Below, piece after piece: positions 18,048 to 27,041 of a stretch of 64,000 nucleotides of DNA. How positions within the stretch are numbered: position 1 is the stretch's first letter; every line of letters starts with the position of its first letter. A model generated the notes under the pieces. It ran no database searches. It was not told the DNA's origin and saw only the letters and a program-made list of their open reading frames with translations. Made by a program: the position numbers and the translations under genes. Where the stretch lies: assembly GCA_023146255.1 (NCBI GenBank), contig JAGLCJ010000012.1, positions 95,637 to 159,636 of the forward strand, read 5' to 3'. Source of the stretch: Alcanivoracaceae bacterium. Its GTDB lineage: Bacteria > Pseudomonadota > Gammaproteobacteria > Pseudomonadales > Alcanivoracaceae.

Positions 18048-19481
18048 TTAGTCGCTCAGCACCACAAAGGCAAAATCCTGACCTGCCGCCGCCGGGTTGG
18101 TCGCCACCAGCGTGACAATATCCCCTGCCGCCAGAGCCACATCGGTCTGGTCAATCGCCACGGTGTACTCACCTCCTGCCCCCGGCACCGCAACCCGGAC
18201 ATCATAATTGCCAGCCGCCAGGCCGATGTAGCCGGTGACGCTCTGGTACTCGAAACCCGGGAGTGTCGGTGCCACTTCGCCCATTTCAATGGCGGCAACG
18301 GTCTCGTCGCCAGCCGGAGTAATGAATACCGCCACAGTGCCAGCCAGCGACGCCGCATGAATGGCACGCACTCTCGCCTCGGTGGCAATACTGCGGCGAT
18401 CGTCCTCCGCCAGCAGCAGGGTCAAGTCTGGGTCTCCCATCGCCGGCAGATCTCCCGCCGCCAGTGCCGTGTAGGCAGTGCCGGCGGCAAGGGTGACATC
18501 GCTGACGCTGATCGGCGCACCCGTCGCACCGCCCCCATCTGCATTGACCGCAAAGGCGTAGTCCGCAGCCGGCGTCAGGTCGGCGAGCGTCTCACTGCTG
18601 CGATAATCAAACGCATCGATCACTTCCGTGGTCGCCAGCATGATGCTGTCGGCAGTCGCGAACACCTCCGCCGCACCGACACCAGATGCGGCATGAACCA
18701 CCCGCAGATCGGCGCGAGCATCGATATCAGTCAGGGTAAAATCCGCGTCGGCATCACCGGTCGATACCAGCAACCTCACCGGTGCACCCGGACCATAGCT
18801 GTCGATCGCCAGCACCATAAGATCGGCACCTCCAGGCAAGGTAATTTCACCGGAATCAAAAACCGGCGTGGAGCTTGCTGCGGGCGTCACGCGAATCTGA
18901 TATTGCCCGGCAGGCACCGTCAGTGCCTCGGTGTAATCACGCAGATTGAAGGTCACCAGCGGTGTCGCCGATGCAAGATCGACGCCCGGAGCGGTGACAT
19001 AAACACTGACGCCACCGGGGAGTGCCGTTTCTGCCGCCGCAGATGCATGTACCACCTGCACACGGGTCTCAGTGCTTGCCACGGAAGTTTTCGGAGTAAC
19101 AATCACTTCCGGACCAAACGCTGCATCACCGACCGCGTCCAGATTACCGATGGCCACGACAGTGGTGGTTTCACCGCGGTTCAGCGTCAGATCGACAGGC
19201 GCAACCACTTCGCTGACCTGATCACCCGGCAGCACCCCATCAACAGAGACTGAGTAGCTGGCGGCGCGCAGAACAAGCTTCGATGTTGCCTGACCGTACT
19301 CCAGCCCCTGCACCGCTGAAAGCGGCCCACCGTTGGCATTCACGTTCACAGCCGGCGCGTTTCCGGCTGCATGAATCACTCTCAGCTCTGATCGTGGCGT
19401 ATTGCTGTCTCCTCCACAGGCTGAAAGAAACGTCGCCGCCAACACAGCACCCACTGACAACCATATCTTCTGCCTTGCCAT
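18048..19481 (-). CDS. DUF4397 repeat lipoprotein
   Basis: This 477-aa protein has a lipobox LSAC (C22) followed by four tandem DUF4397 units. Each opens with a version of the hallmark segment: LRVIHAAGNAP near 33, VQVVHASAA near 142, LRVVHAASG near 259 and VRAIHAASL near 370. Within each unit there is a beta-rich module with an LxAGxY-type turn. DUF4397 proteins are extracellular or envelope-anchored and of unknown function; a structural or adhesive role is possible but not shown. The protein is very rich in Ala, Val, Thr and Asp and poor in Lys, as is common for surface proteins of marine bacteria. It is monocistronic. Confidence 0.85.
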   Translation of the reverse strand: MARQKIWLSVGAVLAATFLSACGGDSNTPRSELRVIHAAGNAPAVNVNANGGPLSAVQGLEYGQATSKLVLRAASYSVSVDGVLPGDQVSEVVAPVDLTLNRGETTTVVAIGNLDAVGDAAFGPEVIVTPKTSVASTETRVQVVHASAAAETALPGGVSVYVTAPGVDLASATPLVTFNLRDYTEALTVPAGQYQIRVTPAASSTPVFDSGEITLPGGADLMVLAIDSYGPGAPVRLLVSTGDADADFTLTDIDARADLRVVHAASGVGAAEVFATADSIMLATTEVIDAFDYRSSETLADLTPAADYAFAVNADGGGATGAPISVSDVTLAAGTAYTALAAGDLPAMGDPDLTLLLAEDDRRSIATEARVRAIHAASLAGTVAVFITPAGDETVAAIEMGEVAPTLPGFEYQSVTGYIGLAAGNYDVRVAVPGAGGEYTVAIDQTDVALAAGDIVTLVATNPAAAGQDFAFVVLSD

Positions 19482-19701
19482 TGCACACCTCCAGACTGTT
19501 GTAATGAAAATCCATCAGAAAGAGCTGCAATGTTGATGGGGTGCCGTCAACGAACGGTCAATTGCACAGAACAAGATAAAAAAAATACAGAACTGCGACA
19601 CAACCGTGAAACGGTCGTGATCACAACGTAACGAAGGGGTGAAAAGTTTCTTGCCGGGAAAGCCGTTATTCCTAGCGGAGGGGTCGTAGCAGTTTCCGAT
19701 C

Positions 19702-20904
19702 TCAGCCCAGCGGCGCGTCGTCGAAACGACCGAGCGCTTGCCGCGCCAGCAATCCTTTGAAAATATGATGCCGGTCGACCATCGACATGCCGGCATTGCG
19801 AACAAAACGCAGCACAGGCGAACGCTGCTCGAACAGCACCTTGAAGCCACGCATGGCGGATACCACCATGGCGTTGTGGCCACGACGACGGCGCTGGTAA
19901 CGCTGCAATAACGGCAGGGAATGCCACTGCCTGCCCGCTGCCAGCGCCCGGCAAATTTCCTCGGCCAGCACCGCCGCATCCAGCAAACCAAGATTGATAC
20001 CCTGCCCGGCCAGTGGATGCACCACGTGCGCCGCATCACCAATCAGGGCAACGCCATCCGCGACATAATTTCCGGCATGCAGATCATGAATGGGAAACGC
20101 CAGACGCTCACTGGCAAGACTGATCTCGCCAAGCCAGGACTGGGTTGCCTTAGTCAGCTCACGGGCAAATCCGTCACCCGGAAGCTGCATCAATTGTTGC
20201 GCCCGTTCCGGCCACAACGACCAGACCAGCGAACAGCTGTGGCCGTCGCCATAAAGCGGCAACAACGCCACCGGACCACTATCAAGAAAGGCCTGACGGG
20301 CACAGCGCTGATGCGGAAGCTCGGTCGTCAGTGTTGCAACAATCGCTACGTGGCCAGTATCGCGAGATTGCGCTTGCAAGCCAGCGGCACTGCGCACCAT
20401 TGAACGGGCGCCGTCGGCACCGACCAGCAGGCGTGTTTTCAGCACCTCTCCATCACTGAGGGCAATCCGCCAGCCGTCATCAGCACGGGCAATGGCGCTG
20501 ACCCGGCAATCGTTACGCCACTGAACCCGGGTAAGACTCAGGCAGCGCTGGTAAAGCGCGGCAACAACTGCATCATTTTCCACCAGCGTACCCAGATGGC
20601 TGGCGTTGGCATCCGCTGCGCTGAAATGCACCTCACCGGTGCCATCGCCGTCACGCACTTCCATCTGTTCATAGGGTTGCATGCGAGCCACTGGCATCAG
20701 CGGCCACACTTGCGCGCGTTGCAGCAGGGATTCACTGGTCTCGGTCAGCGCGGAAACCCGCAAGGCCGATTCCCCCTGGGGATACTGTGGCGCTGGCGCT
20801 GCATCCAGCAAAACAATCTGCAGCGACTGCTCTGCCAGCGACGCCGCCAGCATGCCGCCAGCCATGCCACCACCCACAATGACAATATCGATATCAGGCG
20901 GCAC
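19702..20904 (-). CDS. ubiH: UbiH/UbiI/COQ6-family FAD-dependent ubiquinone hydroxylase
   Basis: This 400-aa flavoprotein carries the Rossmann dinucleotide motif VIVGGGMAGG near the start, the middle LLVGADGARSMVR segment, and the family signature GDAAHVVHPLAGQGINLGLLD. Such enzymes hydroxylate the ubiquinone ring. It starts at a GTG that overlaps the end of pepP by 11 nt, the usual pepP-ubiH order, which supports UbiH. In Pseudomonas a second paralogue (ubiI) follows, but here the next gene is unrelated, so the remaining hydroxylation step must be provided by another locus or this enzyme may be broader in specificity. Confidence 0.85.
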   Translation of the reverse strand: MPPDIDIVIVGGGMAGGMLAASLAEQSLQIVLLDAAPAPQYPQGESALRVSALTETSESLLQRAQVWPLMPVARMQPYEQMEVRDGDGTGEVHFSAADANASHLGTLVENDAVVAALYQRCLSLTRVQWRNDCRVSAIARADDGWRIALSDGEVLKTRLLVGADGARSMVRSAAGLQAQSRDTGHVAIVATLTTELPHQRCARQAFLDSGPVALLPLYGDGHSCSLVWSLWPERAQQLMQLPGDGFARELTKATQSWLGEISLASERLAFPIHDLHAGNYVADGVALIGDAAHVVHPLAGQGINLGLLDAAVLAEEICRALAAGRQWHSLPLLQRYQRRRRGHNAMVVSAMRGFKVLFEQRSPVLRFVRNAGMSMVDRHHIFKGLLARQALGRFDDAPLG

Positions 20905-22219
20905 GTTTTTTCTTCTTCATCAGCTTTTCGATGTCGGCAACCGACTTCGGCACATCATTGGTGAAAATCTCATGGCCCTTGCGGGTCACCGCCACATCAT
21001 CCTCGATGCGAATACCAATGCCGCGCCATTTTGCTGCAACGGTGTCATCGTCCGGCGCAATATAGATCCCCGGCTCCACCGTCATCACCATGCCCGGCTC
21101 AAGCACTCGCCATTCGTCGTGGACCTTGTAGTCGCCGACATCATGCACATCAAGACCGAGCCAGTGGCCGGTGCGATGCATATAGAAACGCCGGTAGGCT
21201 TCCTGTTCGATAAGCTCATTGACCTCGCCCTTGAGCAACCCCAGATCCTTCATGCCCTGCGTCAGCACCTGCACTGCCGCCTCGTGCGGATCATTCCAGT
21301 GCCGGCCCGGCCGAACCTGATCAATGGCCGCCAGCTGCGACGCCAGCACCACTTCATACACAGCTTGCTGCTCTGCCGAGAATTTTCCATTTACCGGGAA
21401 GGTGCGGGTAATGTCCGAGGCATAACATTCAAACTCAGCCCCGGCATCCACCAGCACCAGATCACCATCCTTCAGTTTCTGGTCATTATTGATGTAATGC
21501 AGGATGCAGCCGTTCCGACCGCCACCGACGATGGTCGGATAGGCTGGAGACCGGGCACCGTGACGCATGAACTCATGGATGTATTCGGCTTCGAGCTGGT
21601 ATTCGTACATCCCCGGCGCCACCGCCAGCATGGCGCGGACATGGCCCGCGGCAGCAATTTCACCGGCACGGCGCATGACTTTCATTTCTGCCGCCGTCTT
21701 GAACAATCGTTGATCGTGCAGCAGATGGGTCAGAGCAAGAAACTCGCCCGGCGGATGGGCGCCACTGCGCACCTTGGCTCGAATACTGTTAACCCAGCTC
21801 ATCACCTGACGATCAAAATCGGTATCGCGCCCCATGTCGTAATAGACACGATCACGACCTTCGATCAGACCGGGCAGGATTTCATCAATATCGGAAATCG
21901 GAAAGGCATCGTCAGCGCCGTAATCGCTGACCGCACCTTCCGGGCCGCTGCGATAGCCATGCCAGGTTTCCATCTCCCGATTGCGCTCGCGACAGAACAC
22001 CACAAACTCGCCGTGTTCACGACCAGGAATCAGGGCCATCACCGCTTCCGGCTCGGGAAAACCGGACAGGTACCAGAAGTCGCTGTCCTGCCGGTAGAGA
22101 TGATCGATATCGCGATTACGACGCCGCTCCGGCGCCGCCGGTAAAATGGCGATGCTGTTCTCTTCCATGTTGTCCATCAGCTCGCGGCGGCGACGGGCAA
22201 ATTCCTGACGGGAGATCAT
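20894..22219 (-). CDS. pepP: Xaa-Pro aminopeptidase
   Basis: PepP removes N-terminal residues preceding proline. The 441-aa product has the N-terminal AMP_N domain (QEFARRRRELM to FWYLSGFPEPE) and the creatinase-fold metallopeptidase domain. The dimetal ligands are visible: Asp in LVDAGAE, Asp in SDITRTFP, His in HRTGHWLGLDVHD, Glu in TVEPGIYI and Glu in IRIEDD. It lies 32 nt downstream of the UPF0149 gene and overlaps ubiH, forming the widespread UPF0149-pepP-ubiH operon. Confidence 0.96.
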   Translation of the reverse strand: MISRQEFARRRRELMDNMEENSIAILPAAPERRRNRDIDHLYRQDSDFWYLSGFPEPEAVMALIPGREHGEFVVFCRERNREMETWHGYRSGPEGAVSDYGADDAFPISDIDEILPGLIEGRDRVYYDMGRDTDFDRQVMSWVNSIRAKVRSGAHPPGEFLALTHLLHDQRLFKTAAEMKVMRRAGEIAAAGHVRAMLAVAPGMYEYQLEAEYIHEFMRHGARSPAYPTIVGGGRNGCILHYINNDQKLKDGDLVLVDAGAEFECYASDITRTFPVNGKFSAEQQAVYEVVLASQLAAIDQVRPGRHWNDPHEAAVQVLTQGMKDLGLLKGEVNELIEQEAYRRFYMHRTGHWLGLDVHDVGDYKVHDEWRVLEPGMVMTVEPGIYIAPDDDTVAAKWRGIGIRIEDDVAVTRKGHEIFTNDVPKSVADIEKLMKKKKRAA

Positions 22220-22251
22220 CGCTGTACTACCTCACATCTGCTCAAAGGGGC

Positions 22252-22836
22252 TTAATGCCGGGTCACGGGGGCGGACTGCTTCTCAGGCTGACGGGCCTTG
22301 AGTTGCCATTCGGTGAAGACCATCAACGCCGCCATGCGGCAATGCTCAGTGACCTGAGACAGCAGCGCCTCTTCTTCCTCGCCATCCCCCTCAGGCACAT
22401 CCACCTGACTGACCGCTGCCAGATCAGCAATGGCTTCCTGCAGCGCCGGCGCCAGCTCAGCATCCTTAACTCCCGCAGAACCGGTGCCAAAGCCGGTAAG
22501 GAAGCCCTCACACCACTGTGCCAGTGCAGCGACCCGCAAACCGAGGTCTTCGTCATCATCCGGCAACAGCAGGGTCAGATCGAGGCCGTCGCCATCGAAT
22601 GCGGTCACCGCCTGATCACGCAGTGCCACCAGCAAATCCGCGGCCCGCTCCGGCCAGCCGTCCGGCAACTCGGCATGGCTGGCCAATACCCCGAGCAGGG
22701 TCGGCGCTTCGGTTTCAATGCCGGTGCTGAGCAAACCGCAAATCACGCCATGCAGCTCGGATGGACTATGGCGCACACCGGCATGGCTCAGGGCCTCGGC
22801 CAGTGGATGAAACAGGTCAGAATCAGTATCAGTCAT
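22252..22836 (-). CDS. UPF0149 (YecA/YgfB-like) family protein
   Basis: This 194-aa acidic protein starts with the family pattern LAEALSHAGVRHSPSELHGVICGLL and contains LAQWCEGFLTGFG, both hallmarks of UPF0149/YgfB. YgfB-like proteins are small helical proteins; in Pseudomonas aeruginosa YgfB affects AmpG/AmpDh3 expression, but a general role is not settled. The gene heads the operon with pepP and ubiH and is divergent from the zapA unit, sharing the 155-bp region 22837-22991. Confidence 0.9.
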   Translation of the reverse strand: MTDTDSDLFHPLAEALSHAGVRHSPSELHGVICGLLSTGIETEAPTLLGVLASHAELPDGWPERAADLLVALRDQAVTAFDGDGLDLTLLLPDDDEDLGLRVAALAQWCEGFLTGFGTGSAGVKDAELAPALQEAIADLAAVSQVDVPEGDGEEEEALLSQVTEHCRMAALMVFTEWQLKARQPEKQSAPVTRH

Positions 22837-22991
22837 GGTCGCACTTGATAAAAAATGTGGGAAAGATCGCTAACTGTCTGGCAGCAAAGCAGAATCCGCG
22901 TTGACCGGCCGCAAACGCCTGTCTATAGTCAGGTGTCAGGGGGGATATCTCCGCGGGACAATTACCATAGGCGAAGAGCTTGCCATTTGCC

Positions 22992-23204
22992 ATGACCACG
23001 GAACAGCAGCTTCAACAACTTGAACAGCGTATCGAGGAACTGGTCAGCATCAGTGCCCGGTTGCGCCGTGAGAATCAGGCTCTCCAGGTGCGGGAGCACA
23101 AGCTCGTGGAAGAACGCGCTGACCTGCTGAAAAAAAATGATGTCGCCAAATCGAAAGTCGAGGCCATCATTTCCCGTCTCAAATCACTGGAGCAGGAGCC
23201 ATGA
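22992..23204 (+). CDS. TIGR02449-type short coiled-coil protein (ZapB-like)
   Basis: This 70-aa protein is almost entirely a predicted coiled coil (QLEQRIEELVSISARLRREN and following heptads). Proteins of this type are conserved immediately upstream of zapA in gammaproteobacteria and are thought to be linked to cell division, similar in size and shape to ZapB. The ATG at 22992 was preferred over a TTG at 22980, which would leave only one base after the GAAGAG ribosome-binding site. Its stop overlaps the zapA start by 4 nt. Confidence 0.85.
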   Translation: MTTEQQLQQLEQRIEELVSISARLRRENQALQVREHKLVEERADLLKKNDVAKSKVEAIISRLKSLEQEP

Positions 23205-23500
23205 GCGAAGCCTCGTCAGTGGTCGTCCATCTTCTCGACAAGGAATTCCGTGTCGGCTGCCCGCCCGAGGAAAAGGAAAACCTGATTCGTGCTGCCCGCT
23301 TTCTGGACGACAAGATGCGCGAGATCCGCGCCTCCAATGTACTCGGCCTTGAACGGATTGCCGTTATGGCAGCTCTGAACCTTGCCCACGAGTTGCTGCT
23401 GGCCAATGGCCAGTTGTCCGTGCAGCAAGATGGCGGTAACCGGGTTGGACGTCTGCTGGAACGAGTTGAAGCCGAACTGTCGGCACTGCGCGAAAACTGA
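23201..23500 (+). CDS. zapA: Cell division protein ZapA
   Basis: ZapA binds and bundles FtsZ at the division ring. The 99-aa product has the family N-terminus (VVVHLLDKEFRVGCPPEEKENLIRAA, starting near residue 7), the conserved ARFLDDKM segment, and a C-terminal helix (LERIAVMAALNLAHELL to ELSALREN) that forms the dimer/tetramer coiled coil. Translation is coupled to the upstream coiled-coil gene by an ATGA overlap. The 6S RNA gene follows 55 nt downstream, the usual order zapA-ssrS-5-FCL. Confidence 0.95.
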   Translation: MSEASSVVVHLLDKEFRVGCPPEEKENLIRAARFLDDKMREIRASNVLGLERIAVMAALNLAHELLLANGQLSVQQDGGNRVGRLLERVEAELSALREN

Positions 23501-23517
23501 TTCCGTCCCGATCAGAC

Positions 23518-23549
23518 TTGTCTCAATCCTCACGGCTCTGCGCTATACT
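23518..23549 (+). promoter_or_regulatory. Probable sigma-70 promoter of ssrS
   Basis: A TATACT -10 box at 23544-23549 lies six bases before the predicted 5' end of 6S RNA. A TTGTCT at 23518 is a poorly spaced -35 candidate (20-nt spacer); CTCAAT at 23522 gives a 16-nt spacer. The -10 assignment is the stronger part. Confidence 0.55.
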
Positions 23550-23555
23550 GATTCC

Positions 23556-23741
23556 GGTGTTCCCTGGTGTGCTCGCCAGCGAGGCTATGTCCCTGAGCCG
23601 ATGTTTTATACCCCGGGGGCGAACACAGTGGCACTGTGTGCATGTCCGCTGCGGCGGAAAGCCTGACGTTCCATTTGCCGTCTCCACCTTGAACCTTTGG
23701 GTTCAAGGACCAGGCCAGCAGCGGCACGTTCGGGGAACACC
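23556..23741 (+). ncRNA. ssrS: 6S RNA
   Basis: The segment sits between zapA and the 5-FCL gene, the standard ssrS position. Its ends pair perfectly as the closing stem (GGTGTTCCC at 23556-23564 with GGGAACACC at 23733-23741). This gives a rod-like RNA of about 186 nt, the usual size. Internal complementary stretches, such as CCTTGAACC with GGGTTCAAGG, support a long imperfect hairpin with a central bubble. 6S RNA sequesters sigma-70 RNA polymerase in stationary phase. The ends are estimated from the stem and the -10 box. Confidence 0.88.
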
Positions 23742-23788
23742 TTTAATCCAGAGCACCGGGCCGGATGCCCGGGACACGGGCCAGCCTG

Positions 23789-24373
23789 ATGACCCTCAAA
23801 GCTGATGACCGGCAACTTCGCCAGCAATTGCGCCGCGACATGCGTCGGCGCCGGCAGGCACTGAGTCCGGCCGAGCAACGCGCCGCCAGTCATGGTTTTG
23901 CCGGCAAACTTTCCAGCTCCCTGACTTTCCGTCGTGCCCGACATATCGGCCTGTATCTGGCCGCCGACGGTGAGCTCGATCCCCTTCCCGCCCTGCTTCG
24001 TGCCGACAATGCCAAACGCACCCTGTACTTGCCAGTGCTGCCAAAGCATGCCGATGCGGTGCTGCATTTTGTTCGCTGGACACCGGGCGAGCCACTGGTA
24101 GCAAACCGCTACGGCATTGGTGAACCCGCCATACAGGGTCGCCATCTGACGCCGCTTTGGCGACTGGATCTGTTGTTGTTGCCGCTGGTTGCGTTTGATG
24201 TCGAGGGGAACCGACTGGGAATGGGTGGCGGGTTTTACGACCGGGCACTGTCAGCCCTGCAACGCCAACCGAAAAGGCCACACCTTACCGGTGTCGCCCA
24301 TCATTTTCAGAAAACCGGAATACTACCGCTGGCGCCGTGGGACCAGCCCCTGGACGAGATCATCACAGACTAA
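23789..24373 (+). CDS. ygfA: 5-formyltetrahydrofolate cyclo-ligase family protein
   Basis: This enzyme converts 5-formyl-THF to 5,10-methenyl-THF using ATP. The 194-aa product has the N-terminal LRRDMRRRRQALSPAEQ helix and the C-terminal ATP/folate motif (LPLVAFDVEGNRLGMGGGFYDR), both diagnostic of the family. It starts 48 nt after 6S RNA and is probably cotranscribed with it, as in E. coli. An upstream ATG at 23765 would add eight residues; 23789 gives the more typical N-terminus. Confidence 0.93.
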   Translation: MTLKADDRQLRQQLRRDMRRRRQALSPAEQRAASHGFAGKLSSSLTFRRARHIGLYLAADGELDPLPALLRADNAKRTLYLPVLPKHADAVLHFVRWTPGEPLVANRYGIGEPAIQGRHLTPLWRLDLLLLPLVAFDVEGNRLGMGGGFYDRALSALQRQPKRPHLTGVAHHFQKTGILPLAPWDQPLDEIITD

Positions 24374-24387
24374 ACGATGCGCTGGAT

Positions 24388-24540
24388 TCAACGACTGAGG
24401 GTGGGTGCGATCTGCCCCTGATAACCCGCCAGTGTATCGCCGCGACCTTCGCCACCACCGTGGCTGATGGCACTGAACAACACCCCCGCAGCGAACAGTA
24501 CGGCCAGAATCAGCAGAGCATCCGGCTTCTTGTTATTCAT
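24388..24540 (-). CDS. Small single-span membrane protein, 50 aa
   Basis: Read on the minus strand this open frame runs from ATG at 24540 to TGA at 24388. It begins MNNKKPDALLILAVLFAAGV, a charged N-terminus followed by one hydrophobic helix of about 17-18 residues, then a Gly-rich soluble tail (HGGGEGRGDTLAGYQ). Codon choice is ordinary for the window, and the frame fills the gap between the convergent 5-FCL and ilvA genes well. A GGGGTAACTGGAA stretch precedes the start. No family is recognised. A LexA-like palindrome lies about 170 nt upstream. Confidence 0.55.
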   Translation of the reverse strand: MNNKKPDALLILAVLFAAGVLFSAISHGGGEGRGDTLAGYQGQIAPTLSR

Positions 24541-24708
24541 TTCCAGTTACCCCAAATACAAAGACGTCACGAAAAATTCACAAGGACGGCCACTTTAGGC
24601 CGAAGATTGTTTACAGAATGCGAAGCGGTTCAAAAAATGACCAATATCAGACGAGAAGTCAATAAGTTACGACGTGAATCACAAAATTTCGGTGAGGTTC
24701 TGTGGATA

Positions 24709-24726
24709 ACTGTTCGTATGAACAGT
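24709..24726. promoter_or_regulatory. LexA-like palindrome
   Basis: ACTGTTCGTATGAACAGT fits the SOS-box core CTGT-N8-ACAG with perfect 7-bp arms. It lies upstream of the 50-aa membrane protein on the minus strand and just past the ilvA stop. It has no U-tract, so it is a poor terminator. Binding is unproven and a chance palindrome remains possible. Confidence 0.4.
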
Positions 24727-24748
24727 ATATGAACTGCCAGTATTCAGC

Positions 24749-26281
24749 TCAGGCGAGGAACCGGCGATAGGCCGGATTCTCGGTCTCTTCGACCATCGGA
24801 TAGGCCACCTGCTTGAGGTCCTGACGCAGCGCCGCTTCGTCACCGCTGCGAACATGGAAGCCCACCAGCACCCGGCCGTAGGCAGCGCCATGGTTGCGGT
24901 AATGGAACAGACTGATGTTCCAGCGCGTGCCCAGCGCCAGCAAAAACGTCATCAGCGCGCCGGGCCTCTCTGGAAACTCCACCCGGAACAACAACTCAGC
25001 CAGCTCATTGCGCGGCGATGGCCCACCCACCATGTGACGGATATGCAGCTTGGCCATTTCATTGCCGGTCATGTCTTCCACCGGATAGCCCTTGTCGCGC
25101 AATGACTCGATCAACGGCAACAGATCTGCGCCACCAGGGCGAGTCTGTACGCCGACAAAAATATTCGCCTGCTTCGGGTCGTTGTAGCGGTAGTTGAACT
25201 CGGTGACGGCACGCTTGCCGATCGCCTGGCAGAATTGGCGGAACGCGCCCGGCCGCTCGGGAATGGTCACCGCCAGAATAGCCTCGCGCTGCTCACCCAG
25301 CTCGGCCCGCTCGGAGATATGCCGCAGCCGGTCGAAGTTGACGTTGGCACCACTCTGGATCGCCAACAGGGTTTTGCCCTCGGCGCCATGCTTGGCCACC
25401 CAGTTCTTCAGGCCGGCCAGCGCCAATGCACCGGCCGGCTCGGTAACCGCCCGGGTGTCTTCGAAAGTGTCCTTGATCGCCGCGCACATCTCATCGGTGT
25501 TGGCGGTAATGACCTCATCACAGTAGTGCTTGAGCACCCTGAAGGTTTCCTTGCCAATCTGCTTCACAGCCACGCCATCGGCAAACAGGCCCACCTCTTT
25601 CAGCACCTCACGACGGCCCTTCTCCATCGCCAGCTTCAGGCAGGCGGCGTCTTCCGGCTCAACCCCGACAATGCGAATTTCCGGTCGCAGGTATTTGACC
25701 CAGGCAGCCACACCGGCGGCAAGGCCACCACCACCGACAGGAATAAAGATCGCATCCAGCGGCCCGCTATGCTGGCGCAGGATTTCCATGCCAACCGTGC
25801 CCTGCCCGGCAATCACCGCCGGCTCGTCATAGGGATGGACGAAAGTCAGGCCTTCTTTTTCTTCCAGTTCACGGGCGTGCAGCAGGGCATCATCAAAGGT
25901 ATCGCCATGCAGCACTACCCGGGCGCCGCGCTCACGCACCGCCCGCACCTTGATCTCCGGAGTCGTGCGTGGCATCACGATCACCGCCTTCATGCCCAGA
26001 TATTTTGCCCCCAGCGCCATGCCCTGGGCATGGTTTCCCGCCGACGCGCAGATCACCCCTCGGGCACGCTGCTCTTCGTTAAGCTCAGCCATGCGGTTAT
26101 AGGCACCACGGCACTTGAACGAATAAACCGGCTGCAGATCCTCACGCTTGAGCAACACCGTGTTGCCCAGACGGCGGGAAATCAGTGGCGCAGCATGAAT
26201 CGGCGTCTCGACGGCAACGTCATAGACACGGGCTTCCAGAATACGGCGCACATACTGATCAAGCAGGGAACGGTCTGACAT
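24749..26281 (-). CDS. ilvA: Threonine ammonia-lyase, biosynthetic
   Basis: IlvA converts threonine to 2-oxobutanoate, the first step toward isoleucine. The 510-aa product has a PLP domain with the Schiff-base lysine in YSFKCRGAYNRM, the SAGNHAQG substrate loop and the PVGGGGLAAG phosphate-binding loop. Two C-terminal ACT-like regulatory domains follow (ILAVTIPERPGAFRQF and FRVEFPERPGALMTFL), as expected for the isoleucine-inhibited biosynthetic form. The start at 26281 (MSDRSLLDQYV) matches the family; a start at 26299 would add six residues. It is divergent from rpiA. Confidence 0.95.
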   Translation of the reverse strand: MSDRSLLDQYVRRILEARVYDVAVETPIHAAPLISRRLGNTVLLKREDLQPVYSFKCRGAYNRMAELNEEQRARGVICASAGNHAQGMALGAKYLGMKAVIVMPRTTPEIKVRAVRERGARVVLHGDTFDDALLHARELEEKEGLTFVHPYDEPAVIAGQGTVGMEILRQHSGPLDAIFIPVGGGGLAAGVAAWVKYLRPEIRIVGVEPEDAACLKLAMEKGRREVLKEVGLFADGVAVKQIGKETFRVLKHYCDEVITANTDEMCAAIKDTFEDTRAVTEPAGALALAGLKNWVAKHGAEGKTLLAIQSGANVNFDRLRHISERAELGEQREAILAVTIPERPGAFRQFCQAIGKRAVTEFNYRYNDPKQANIFVGVQTRPGGADLLPLIESLRDKGYPVEDMTGNEMAKLHIRHMVGGPSPRNELAELLFRVEFPERPGALMTFLLALGTRWNISLFHYRNHGAAYGRVLVGFHVRSGDEAALRQDLKQVAYPMVEETENPAYRRFLA

Positions 26282-26380
26282 CGGGCTTCCGGCGCACAAG
26301 AATGATCGGATGGTACGCAGCCGGGCGGCAAAACGCCATGGATCAGCCTATAATCGCCGGCTCTGACACGGGGAAACAGC

Positions 26381-27034
26381 ATGGACAAAGAAGCTCTGAA
26401 GAAAGCGGTGGCGGAAGCGGCGCTTGGCTATGTGCCCGAGGGCACCATCGTCGGCGTCGGCACCGGCAGCACCGCCAACTACTTCATTGATGCGCTGGCT
26501 ACCATCAAGGGCGATATCCGTGGTGCCGTGGCCAGCAGCGAAGCCTCGGCAGCACGCCTGAAAGGCCATGGCATCCCCCTGTTCGGCCTCAACGAAGTGG
26601 ACAAGATGCCGATCTATGTCGATGGTGCCGATGAAGTCAACGAACACCGGGAGATGATCAAGGGCGGTGGTGGCGCGCTGACCCGCGAGAAAATTGTTGC
26701 TGCGGTCGCCGACAAGTTTATCTGCATCGTCGATGAATCAAAAAAGGTCAAACGGCTCGGCGAGTTTCCCTTGCCGGTGGAAGTCATTCCGATGGCGCGC
26801 GGGTATGTCGGTCGCAAACTGACCGCCATGGGCGGCCGGCCAAAGTATCGTGACGGTTTCGTCACCGACAATGGGAATATCATTCTCGACGTCTATAACC
26901 TCGACATCTCCCGGCCGATCCATCTGGAAGAACAGATCAACAACATCGTTGGCGTGGTCACCAACGGTCTGTTCGCCCGTCGCCCTGCCGACGTGGTGCT
27001 GATGGGAACGGCGCGGGGCGTCGAGCGCTACTGA
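26381..27034 (+). CDS. rpiA: Ribose-5-phosphate isomerase A
   Basis: RpiA interconverts ribose 5-phosphate and ribulose 5-phosphate in the pentose-phosphate pathway. The 217-aa protein shows the phosphate loop VGVGTGSTANYF, the active-site DGADEVN and KGGGGALTREKI segments including the catalytic lysine/glutamate region, and the terminal NGLFARRPADVVLMGT. The ilvA-rpiA divergence is conserved in Pseudomonas-like genomes. The next gene starts only 7 nt downstream. Confidence 0.97.
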   Translation: MDKEALKKAVAEAALGYVPEGTIVGVGTGSTANYFIDALATIKGDIRGAVASSEASAARLKGHGIPLFGLNEVDKMPIYVDGADEVNEHREMIKGGGGALTREKIVAAVADKFICIVDESKKVKRLGEFPLPVEVIPMARGYVGRKLTAMGGRPKYRDGFVTDNGNIILDVYNLDISRPIHLEEQINNIVGVVTNGLFARRPADVVLMGTARGVERY

Positions 27035-27041
27035 GCTCGTC

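Noticed and set aside
19482..19701. Small minus-strand open frames between ubiH and the DUF4397 gene
   Set aside because: They are frame-shifted extensions from the ubiH gene with no start signal of their own.
24709..24748. Terminator for ilvA
   Set aside because: The palindrome has no following T-tract, so it fits a regulatory site better.
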